A stretch of 33,472 bases of DNA from Dissophora ornata. Its lineage: Eukaryota > Mortierellomycota > Mortierellomycetes > Mortierellales > Mortierellaceae. Location of the stretch: NCBI GenBank assembly GCA_025201705.1, contig MU616896.1, positions 1 through 33,472 of the forward strand, given 5' to 3'. Below the pieces are notes generated by a model. The model made no database searches. It was not told where the DNA came from and worked only from the letters and a program-made list of their open reading frames with translations. Shown piece after piece: positions 1 through 9,183 of this stretch. Position 1 is the stretch's first letter. The number at the start of each line of letters is the position of its first letter. Both the position numbers and the translations under genes were made by a program.

Positions 1-360
1 GGGGGGGAGAGCATCAATACAGCGTGCAGCATGAGGGTTAGAACACCAACCGTGTACGTTGCTCAAACACGCACGTACACGCACACGCAACAGCACACAT
101 ACCACAGACAAAACCCATGTATACACACACTCTCTCCTCCTTGTCTCCCTTCTCCCTTTTGTATCACTATTATTCTTGGCTGTGGCAAAAATTATACCCT
201 TTCAAATGTATCCATTCATGCCTTAATAATCTTCCCTATCGGCGGCCTTTCAGAATGAGGACGAAAAGGTTGTCGATGTTGTTGTTTGTTGTTGCAATAG
301 CCCTGACTCGATTATTATTTCTTGGCATATCGCGCCCTCGCAACATCTTTCGTCTAATAG
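1..360 (+). other. probable intron sequence at the left edge
   Basis: No coding sequence that fits the Ssd1/DIS3L2 family is visible before 361. The first 130 bases are CA-rich. A GTACGT that could be a donor lies at 54-59, and the CTGAC branch motif at 303-307 precedes the acceptor at 359-360. If that donor is used the intron is about 307 bp, but the 53 bases before it do not resemble the expected RNB-domain sequence, so the real donor may lie outside the window. Confidence 0.4.
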
Positions 361-1073
361 ACAACAAGTTTTATCTCAACAAGGAAGCCTGCCAGAAGAG
401 TGCTAACCAATGCAACCTCAAGAAGGATGCAGCCAAGCTGGCACAGGAGCAGAGCTACCATTTGTATCTGAGCATTCTGCTTCGGAACATGACGGAGGCG
501 AATGGGATGGTGATCCGGGAAGGTATTGTGGTGCAGGTGATGGATGCTGCATTTGATGTCATGGTGCCCGAGTACGGTTTGGAGAAGCGTGTGCATCTGG
601 ATCAATTGCCGCTGGAGCGGTATTCGTGGAACGAAGCAACAGAGACACTGAAGCTGTACTGGAGCCCACAGCCCTTCAAGACCGAGGAGGATGCTGCAGT
701 CAAGGCGGGTGAGGGTCTGACAGACAGGAGATCATCGATTTTTTCCCAGTCCTCGTGGCGGCAGGATGTAGAATTCAGGCCGAGAGCAGGTGCGTTTGAT
801 GCGATGGACCACCCAGATGACGCGACCAACGCATATGATGACGAGCGTGGACTCTTTGACGACGAGAGCGACTATGAGTACGACGACGAGGTGTCGAGGC
901 TGCGCTCGAGTGCAGCTGACCAAGAGGACGATGCGGGTGACGAGTTTGCAGAGAACCTGAGCCGGGTCAAGACGTTTGGCCGTGTGCAAGTGTTGATTAG
1001 TGCAGACACGAGCGTGTCCCCTTCTGTGATCAAGGTTGTGGCGATGAACCCGTTTGCAAGTGCGGCGGTCTGA
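361..1073 (+). CDS. SSD1: Ssd1-like RNB/DIS3L2-family protein, C-terminal exon (partial)
   Basis: Last exon of a gene whose 5' part lies off the left edge. The 236 readable residues match the end of the Ssd1/DIS3L2 branch of RNase II proteins: the segment CNLKKDAAKLAQEQ after the RNB domain, then an S1-like barrel with GLEKRVHLDQLPL and LKLYWSP, an acidic insert (about residues 155-200 of the exon) and the closing VIKVVAMNPF. Yeast Ssd1 has the counterparts GIEKRVHGDQLPL, LELHWQP and ALNPF. Ssd1 binds mRNAs of cell-wall and polarity proteins and is a pseudonuclease in yeast; DIS3L2 is an active 3'-5' exonuclease. The catalytic region is not in the window, so activity cannot be judged. The exon start is set by an AG at 359-360, with a CTGAC branch site at 303-307. 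In-frame codons upstream of it encode a hydrophobic stretch that does not fit the family and are read as intron. The family is clear; the choice of SSD1 over DIS3L2 is likely. Confidence 0.82.
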
Positions 1074-1883
1074 AGGGAGGAGGGGAAGGAGGAGAGATAT
1101 AGAGTTTGCACTTTGCAGAACGCGAGAAAGGTCGGGGAAAACCAAGGTCCTATTTTTGTTACATAGTCCATTGTATATAAACATTGACGGAAAGTGCACT
1201 GTGTCTGCGGAGGGGTTGGAAGTGGTGGTGGTGGTGGTGATGATGACGATGATTACAGCTCCATCCTCATCCATTGCCCTGTCGGTTCTGTCGGTTCTGT
1301 CTGTCGGTTCTATCTCGTCGGCGTGGCTGTGGCGCGTGGCGTGGGCGTGCCTGATCCAGTCAGTCTCTGTGTCTTTGTGCTCCATTGTCTGAGAATAAAA
1401 TAAATTGCCACTATTAGGTTTCATGATACATGTCACGAAGCGACGATTCATCCGTCCATCTACCCATCCACCATTGCCATCATCTTCATCATCATCAATC
1501 CATCATCTTTCTCTTCCCATCATCCCTCATAATTATCGTCATCGTCATCGCCTCCCCCCTCTCCTGGCATTCGGCGAGCGACACTTCTCCCCCATCTCTT
1601 TGTAGCCGCAAGTACCCTTCTCACAAAGGACCTAGCAGTATCGCTGTTCACAGGCGCATCGGTCTGTCCATGCGAGTTTAACCACGGTTCCTCAATATCC
1701 ACTCAGGTACATGTGCAATCCGCATCATTTTCGTCATCATCATTCTCATCATGTCATCATTCTCATCATCATCATCTGCATTCCCCTTACATTCACCTCC
1801 ATCCATGCTGTTTTGCAATATTATTACAGCTTGGGCCGCGATAAACAAAAAAGAAGAAAAAAGACAACAAAAAGTAACAACCC
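1074..1883. other. spacer with simple repeats (3' UTR and promoter region)
   Basis: No gene seen. It begins with the 3' UTR of the SSD1-like gene. It holds a GGT/GAT-rich run (about 1221-1254), a 9-bp unit GTCGGTTCT repeated imperfectly (1281-1312) and two CAT-rich stretches (about 1468-1550 and 1728-1790). The last 130 bases are the likely promoter and leader of the next gene. Reading frames here on either strand are low-complexity His, Ser or Val translations of the repeats. Confidence 0.6.
1394..1404 (+). terminator. overlapping AATAAA poly(A) signals
   Basis: Two overlapping AATAAA hexamers lie 321 nt after the stop codon of the SSD1-like gene. They are the only such motif between the two genes on this strand, so they are the best candidate for its 3' end. 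Confidence 0.5.
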
Positions 1884-4800
1884 ATGTCCGGTACATCCCG
1901 CTACAACGGCCCAGGAGCCGCTCTCCGTGGGCAACCCCGTGCACCTCGGCAACAATCCAGGTCGCGCGTTGACAGCTACGCCTCAAGCAACGCCGCAGAT
2001 AATTCATCCTCGGTAAGAAACGCAACCACGCACTCTCTTCTTGTTGGAGCGTACCAACAAAAAATGTCTTAATAAATTACAAAAAAACGAACCTGCATCA
2101 CTCACAGATTTCCCTTCATGCCAAACACTAACCATCCCTCTTCCAATAATAGTACTCAGGCATGGAGCGACAGCGGGACAGACGTGATCCGTCCGTGTCA
2201 GGCAACAAGGATCTTCCAGACACTCTCAGTCCTCGTCCCTACGCAGCTGCCTCGTCCCACCAACGCCAGTGGAGCGACACCTCCTCTCTACAAGGCGGTG
2301 CCCTACCACCGAACCACCAGGACTATCCGTACAGTCACAATAACCATTCGTCACCCTACATGGGCCCTGGATCGCCCGCCTCTCCACCAGTCTTGTCTCC
2401 ATCCCCGTCGTCTACATCCTCGTCGTACTTTAATTCCTCAGATAATCGCGGTCCCCCCTATCCTTCCTCTCAAAGTCCTTATGGGTCATCGCAGCGCGGC
2501 CAGCAACAGTATCAACAGCATCCACCGTCCTCTCAGGGCCGAGCTAATCAATACGGTGGCGGAGGTTCACGCCCTGGTGCGAATGGATACAGTCAAAACG
2601 GCCAATACGACCAGAGTCCCATGATGTCCCCATCAAGTCCTGACAGCTGGCGATCCCCCCCTGGTCCCCGCGGCTATCCCTCTCAGACCCCTTACTCTCC
2701 CGCAACGCAGTATCGGCAACCTTCTCAGCAGAAGCCATACTCCGCCTCCTCTTCAGTTGTAAACGATGATCATGGCGGCAATCAGGGGCGATCTACAAAC
2801 TATTCTTATGACTACGACTCTGAAGAGTATGGCAGCCGCCAAGGTGGTCGTCCTGCACCAGGCTACAGAAGAGAGTCGCAAGATCAGGGACCAGGTCGCT
2901 TTGCAGATGACCGTAGTGGACGAGCCCTAAGCTACTCGACATCAGTCGCCTCCAACACTTCCTCAGTCTTGGCAGCACGACGGGAGCGGAATGAGCGAAA
3001 TGAGCGGAACGAACGGAACCAACGCCAGAAACCTCAGGCAGACGAGTGGCTCACCTCCCCAACAGGCACTGAGCAAGACACAGAAATCCTGCCCTGGAGT
3101 GACGATGAGGCAATCGTTATCAAGGCTGTTCGGTCTCCTCCCACCGGGTACTCGGGCGAAAAATCTCTCCCCCCTATTCCGGGTAGAGGGTCACAACAAT
3201 TCCCACCTGGAAAGAGGATGGACTCGGACATGATCAAGGTAGAGGTCGGCGTGGCCACCACAATCATTCCCACGACCAGCGAGAGTTCTGGCGTGAACTT
3301 TATCAAGAATGTTTCCTCACCTACTTCGCCGCCCCCGACCTCGCGATACAACAACGCGTTCCAGGCACCATCGGGTGCTGCCCAGAGCATGACGGGGGCC
3401 GCCGCATCTCTGAGGAATGCATCGGCATTTACTGATCAAAAGTCCGGTGGCACAAAGCAGGAGCCTCCTCAACGTCCTTTTGACAAGCGAGGATCATCTG
3501 GCTGGGGAGGAAAGAGGATCAGCTTGGATGACATGCTCTCCAGTCCCGCTCTCGCCAGCCACGAGAGCCGTCAACAGGCTGCCGACAGTTGGCGCACATC
3601 ACCGCCCTTGCGTCCCCGCGAGGACAACTCTTCCTTCACTGATATGAAGAGCAAGCGTCGCAGCAGCTTGCCAGACAAGTTCGTTCCCAACTGGAATGAA
3701 AACGCTCAGAACTGGAGGAGCAGCATCGGCCAGCGACGGCCGTCATGGATGGCTTCGAACAAGGGAGTTCACGAGGATGATGATAGAGGGAGAGACAGGG
3801 ACGACTTTTTGGTGCGGAAGCAAAGTCGCCCTGAACAGACGCAGCAGACTGCTAGTTCATCCAAGGATAAAGACCTCAACGCCGACAAGCGCCTGTCTGA
3901 TCAGAGAAGCCTACATCGCCGGTCTCGATCCTGGTCCCCGCGTCCAGACCTTTCTCGCAATGTCTCGTCCAAGTCCAACGCCAAAGCCAATGGAGACGGC
4001 AAGGATGATAGGCACCATGCATCTGCAACAACTCGGCGACGCGATTCCTTTGCCTCCAGTATCTCTCGGTCCAGGTCTCGATCTAGGTCTCGATCTCCCC
4101 AGCGCCGACAGTCGAGACCTCGTCCCCAGCACTCAAGGTCAAGGTCAGGGTCCCGATCGGGCTTTAGCACACGTTCCAACTCCAGGTCCAGATCTCCGCT
4201 TGGTCGAAATGGAAGCGTATCTAAGGGAGTCGACACTAGACCTACTAATCCAAATGAGCGTGAGCGGGACTCTTCCAGGTTTTCATGGCGCTCCACGGGT
4301 GATGCCACGGACCAACGCCGTTCATGGGACTCTGTGGCACAACCAGCCAATACCGAAGTGTCGAGGCCAGGAAAAGAGGAGGTCAGTCTTCGCGGGGTTG
4401 GCGGACCGCGCTACTCGACTGCCGGTGAAGAAGAAATCACGGACTACGAGGATAACCTTTTGCGCGATGGCAAAAGTACGAGTGCCGCTAGATCGGCGCT
4501 AGCATTGGACACCAGAAAGCCTTTGGGCATGCAGGACAAGGGCGGTCGCATGGATTCGGATAAAGAGAGTCTTGACTCGCCTCCACTTAAGGTGCAGTAT
4601 GCTCGCAGAGGAGCTCTGGACAGCGATGATGACGACGATAGGATCACATCCTCCAAACATCCAGTGTCAATTATATCGACATTCAACCTCCCTCCTGCTA
4701 CCTCTCCAACGTCACCACCGTTGCCCCCACCGCTGCCAATCTCATACACTTCTGGGGATGTCGGCAAGAACAAGGCGCCGATGCCACCGCCTATCCCAGA

Positions 4801-7800
4801 CTCGCCTCCGCGATCTGTGCAGCAGGGTCAATCCATGATAACATCTATCACAACAGTGTCCATCGAGGCTGCAACCTCCACTCTGTTGAGCGCCAGGGTC
4901 TCGGTCGATAGCTTCAAGAATGTGCCTGGCTATGTCGGCACCGATGCTCGCGGAAAGGGTCAAAGAGATTCATATCTGGATACGGACTCTGAGTCCGATG
5001 CAGAATCAACAAGTTACAAGCGCGACATGCTGCCACTTCAGCCTTCATATGTTTCCATGACAACGGCCTCTAGTGGCAACAGCCAGTCGACAAACTCTTC
5101 CACAGCTGCAACTTCCAATCCAATCAGCATCACCACGAGTCAGCTCAAGAGAAATGAATCATCGACTAGCTCAATCAGCGTCTTGTCCGCCCGATCAGGC
5201 CGCTCGTTCATGTCGTCGTCCTCAACACATTCTGTATCCATGCTGCCTGGATCGCCCCCTCCTCAAAGAGCACCGCCGCCAATCCCAAATGCAGATTCTG
5301 GAGCTGGCGGAGCCACTACTGGGTCTGGCCTTTTTGCTGCAGCCAAGCGCTCTGGCAGTGGTGGAAGTGCGCGTGGTGTTCGTTCTGGTTTGAGTAAGCA
5401 GGCTGTACCTCCTGCAATCCCCCCACCCGCAGGACCACCTCCAGAAGTTCCGGCAGGCAAGCCGTCTTACGGGATGATCCCTCCACCCATTCCATCCTCG
5501 TTCAACATGCCCTCGATACCTCCCGCAAAGGCAGCCGAGGGGAGCGAGACCGCCGCTGTCGATGCCACATCATCCTCTGCGATTCAAATCCAAATGCTTG
5601 CTGACGAAGATCAGAGCAAGTCCCAGATGGGAGCTATCACGGTGGAGAATGACGAGCGTCTGCTCACACGACTCAACAACCGTATCGCCCAGTTGGAAAA
5701 GGAGCTTGAGTTTGCACATCAAGATTTGGAGGCCAGCCAAGATGATACACTTGAGCAGCAGAACAAGGTCCAGGATTTGGAGAACGAGTTGGAAGAGCTG
5801 ATGCAGTCTTCGAATGCAAGGGCTGGAGAACGTAACAAGGGCCAGGAGGAGGAACTGGAGTCTGCTAAGAAAGTATGGGAAGAGGAGCGCGTTCAGTTGC
5901 TTCAGGATTTGGAGCGTCTTCGGGAGGATCACCAGTACAGCCTTGAGGAAAGTCTTGAAAAAGAACGATCCAAGCACGCGCAGGAGGTTGAGCGCCTGAC
6001 TTTAGACCAAGCAGCCGCAATGGAGGATAAACTGGCGAGGGCTACTGAAGACAAGGATCGTCTCCAAGATGAGCACTTGCGTGCCCTGGAGGAGCAAAAG
6101 AATGTGCTCGCCTCGGAACACCAGCAGGCTTCAGATGATTTCCTCTCCCAAATCGAGTCTCTGGAGACTCAACGTACCAGGGACCTCCAGGCACATGAGG
6201 CAATGTTATTGGAGCGCCAGCAAGAGTTGGAGGAACGCCTAGAATCAGTCCGTGAAGAAAGCTCTAGGAGTGTAGAAGAGATGAAGAGCTCCCATGAGCA
6301 GGAGGTTCAAGGTTTCCAGCAAAGGCACCAGATGATGGAAACGTCGTTAACAGATGCATCGACGGATCGTGATAAGGCTCTCAATGACTTGATCCATCAT
6401 AAAAAGGAAACTGAGTTAGCCCTGGATCGACTCGAAGTTGTTCTTGCTGAGGACAAACAAGCACATGCCCAGTTGATCCAGGACTTGGAGGCCAAGTCCA
6501 AGAGAATGCAGGGGAGAGTTGCGGATCTAGAGACCGAGCTGCAAGAGTTGATGCAGGATAACGTCCAGATTGTGGACGAGATGCAGAGGCGCGAAGAGTC
6601 TTGGGCCCAGGAGCGAGAGCTACTGCGTTCTGTGCAGGAAGATGAAGGTGGACATGAAGCCAGAGTGCATGAATTACACGAGCAGCTCGTTACAATGACA
6701 GAGTCGAAACGACAAGCAGATGCCCAGTTCCAAGGCATTGTGAAAGGATTGTTACGAGAGGCATCCACCACCAAGAAAGAGCTTGGGGAGCGCCAGATTG
6801 AGTTGGACCAGGAACGGCAGAGCAAAGAGCAGATTCTTGAACAGTTGGAGTCCATCCAGGAGGAGAAGCAGTCCTTGCAGCACGGGGGGCAGTCACTTGT
6901 GCAAGAAAAAGAGTCGCTTCTGCAGGAAAAAGAGTCGCTTCTGCAAGAAAAAGAGTCGCTTGAGCAAGAAAAAAAGTCGCTTCTGCAAGAAAAAGACTCG
7001 CTTGAGCAAGAAAAAGAGTCGCTTCTGCAAGAAAAAGACTCGCTTGTGCAGGAAAAAGAGTCGCTTCTGCAGGAAAGAGACTTGATTGATAACACTCGAA
7101 GGGATGTGGAGGCTCAGCTGGAGACACATAAACGTAGTGGCAATGAGGCTTTCCTGATTATCCAAAACGAACTCGAGGGCCGTGTACGGCAGCAGGAAGA
7201 GGCACTGGAGACTGAGCGGTCCAAGGCTCGAGACCTCGAGGGCGCCCTGGAGCAAGGCCTGTCCAAGGCCAAGGATGGCCTGCAGCAGGAGCAGTTTGTA
7301 TGGAAGACACGTCTGGATCAGGTTGAAGCAGCGCTGAAAACCAAGGAAGCGCAGGTGCGGAAGCTGGAGCAGGAGGCAGATGCTACAATCAAGATTCAGA
7401 CGGACTTGCTGCATAGTATGGAGCGCGACGCTGCCAACACGAACAAGAAGCTGGAGGCATCTCTAATGGCTAAAATGAAGGAGATGGAGCAGACGTTCGA
7501 GCAGGAAAAGATTAGAGTCCACCAAATAACGGAGCAGGAAAAGATGCAAGTCCAGCAACAGATGGAGCAGGAAAAGATGCAGGTCCAGCAACAAACGGAG
7601 CAGGCGCTCTTGAAGAGATTTGAACAGGACTCTACCGCGAATGAAACGCAACTGCAGCAACAGCTCGAGGCGATCCATAAACAAGAGCTGGCCATGGCCA
7701 AACAGGAGCTTGCGGCCAAGCACGAGCAGCAGGTGCGGACACTGAGACAGCAACATGACCAGGTTCTAGAGCAGTCGAGCCAGTCGACCAAGCAGCTCTC

Positions 7801-8317
7801 GCAAGAATTGGATGATCAACTGGAGAAACTGCAGCAACAGGTAGATCTGGAGCGTTCTGAAAAGGAGGTTGCAGTGAAGGACCGCACGTTCTTGGAGAGG
7901 AGGATGGCTGGTCATGACCGTCGACAGAAGGAGCTGGAGGAGAGTCTGGAGACGCTCCAACAGCAGCTGGATCAGTCGAAAGCCAAGTTTGGGCAAGAAC
8001 TGCAAGAGGTCGAGAGGTCAAAGATGAGCCTTGAACGCAAGCTGGGCATGGCCAAGGAGGATGTAGAGGAGCTGAACAAGATCCGGGATGAGCTCGAGAG
8101 TGACCGAGACGAGATGCGCAAGGAGCTGCAGCGGCTGAAGAGCAAGGCTAGCTCGAGCAAGGCGCGCATATCCGAATCCGGGTCAGCGGAGGGGGCGGCT
8201 GTGTGGGAGGCAGAGCGACGCCGTTTGCAGGAGCAGGTCCGGAAGCTTGAGGACGAAGTGCAGATTATGTTGGAGAAGAATATGAATCTGACGATTGAGC
8301 TGAGCATGCGGGGATAA
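1884..8317 (+). CDS. giant Ser/Arg/Pro-rich coiled-coil protein
   Basis: Two exons: 1884-2012 and 2153-8317. The intron 2013-2152 has a GTAAGA donor, a CTAAC branch at 2128-2132 and acceptor AG at 2151-2152. This is the only nearby acceptor that keeps the phase, and it gives about 2097 residues. The function is not recognised. The first half is disordered: Gln/Ser/Pro-rich to about residue 270, a short ERN repeat (about 2984-3020), an Arg-Ser block (about residues 680-730), then proline clusters of the PPPLPP and PPPIP type (about 890-935, 1076-1085, 1125-1170) like profilin- or SH3-binding sites. From about residue 1209 to the end it is an almost unbroken Gln/Glu/Leu-rich coiled coil containing a nine-copy heptad array and a three-copy 11-residue array. 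No motor, membrane or enzymatic motif is seen. The build suggests a scaffold or tether, perhaps at sites of polarity or actin assembly, but that is inference. Confidence 0.85.
4057..4210 (+). repeat. Arg-Ser dipeptide block inside the coiled-coil gene
   Basis: Alternating SR/RS codons (runs such as SRSRSRSRSRSP) cover about 50 residues in the disordered half. At DNA level the unit is an imperfect TCT-CGA/TCC-AGG hexamer. RS blocks are known substrates of SRPK/CLK-type kinases and occur in splicing factors. Here there is no RNA-binding domain, so the block may serve as a phospho-regulated linker. Confidence 0.75.
6896..7084 (+). repeat. nine tandem 21-bp units coding exact heptads
   Basis: Nine consecutive 21-bp units, nearly identical at DNA level, each encode seven residues of the form LLQEKES (variants LEQEKKS, LVQEKES, LLQEKDS). 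The unit equals one coiled-coil heptad, so copy number can change without breaking frame or helix phase. Near identity at synonymous positions (CAA/CAG aside) points to recent expansion. Confidence 0.9.
7499..7597 (+). repeat. three tandem 33-bp units coding 11-residue repeats
   Basis: Three 33-bp units encode EQEKIRVHQIT, EQEKMQVQQQM and EQEKMQVQQQT. The 11-residue spacing is a hendecad, a known alternative to the heptad that relaxes or reverses supercoiling. Units two and three differ at only a few bases. Confidence 0.85.
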
Positions 8318-9183
8318 AGTGGTTGTGGGGGGAGAGGGAGAATTAGTTGTTATACCTTCGCATACATTATCATTATATCATTGTCATTATTATTATCACT
8401 GTCATTCTTGTCCTCGTTTTCATTATTATTGTGAGATAGGATGTCTTTGCCATGGCCGTGCATGCATGGTGTGCGCGACAGGGGTGAGACATGTGCCCCC
8501 TCGCGCGACAGTTGAGAGCGTGTGTGTCTGCGCGCTCTGACAGCCTGTGCAGCCACGCGCTCTCTCTCACGCTCTCTCTCACGCTCTCTCTCACGCTCTT
8601 TCTCTCCCCGCGTCTCCCTCTCCCTCTCCCCCAGTCGCGTGCCTCGAGGCGGGTTTCTCTTCGTCACACTCGAATCTCGCATCTCGCGTGGAATGGAGCA
8701 CAGTACGGCTGCTTGATTATATTTGTTGATAGATCTCCCCTTGCACGTGAAAATTGCTCGTCAACACAACAGTGGACATGTACTCTCCTGCACCGGGCCA
8801 GATGGGACAAACCTTGTGGCTGCGATGGTGGGCAACGTGGAGAGGGACAACGGGGCAAGGGGCAGAGCGACGGGACGGGGCGCTGTGCCGGGAGAGAGAG
8901 AGAGAGAGAGATCAAGAGCAAGGGAGAGAGAGCATGCGAGCAGTGAGCGACAGTTGTTCTCCACATCGCCCACAAGGGGGCCGTCCCCTCCCCCCCTCCC
9001 CTCCTTGCTTCCCCCGCTTCTCTACTTCCTTCCCTCTTCGCCTCTTTGCTTCTTTCTTCCCCTCCTCCTCCTCCTCTCCCCCCGTTCTTGCGGAATCGCA
9101 ATCTGCCATCTCCACATTCCTAGCTTCATCTCATTCCTCACTCTCCTCTCGCTCCCCCCGCTCTCTCGCTCCCTCGCGCAGAC
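8318..9183. other. CT/GA-rich spacer and promoter of the hydrolase gene
   Basis: No gene seen over 866 bp. It contains an ATT-rich run (about 8368-8430), three 12-bp units ACGCTCTCTCTC (8569-8604), a GA dinucleotide run (8892-8911) and a long CT/TC-rich tract (about 8985-9180) running up to the start codon. Pyrimidine-rich tracts just before the ATG are common in fungal promoters. Translations across it are Ser/Arg/Leu low-complexity and are not taken as genes. Confidence 0.6.
8569..8604 (+). repeat. 12-bp tandem repeat, three copies
   Basis: Unit ACGCTCTCTCTC occurs twice exactly and once with a single change (8593-8604), preceded by a partial copy. Confidence 0.85.

Noticed and set aside
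117..360. In-frame N-terminal extension of the SSD1-like exon with a hydrophobic, signal-anchor-like stretch
   Set aside because: The text does not match the RNB domain expected there, and a branch site and acceptor at 303-360 mark it as intron.
732..1451. 239-residue minus-strand frame across the SSD1-like exon and spacer
   Set aside because: It lies antisense to a recognised conserved exon and runs into Thr/Val low complexity from the GGT repeats.
1720..1800. Asp/Met- or His-rich frames over CAT repeats
   Set aside because: They are translations of a trinucleotide repeat in a promoter region, with no conserved context.
6397..7095. 232-residue minus-strand frame rich in Ser/Cys
   Set aside because: It is the shadow of the repetitive coiled-coil codons on the other strand; its repeat is the 21-bp unit read backwards.
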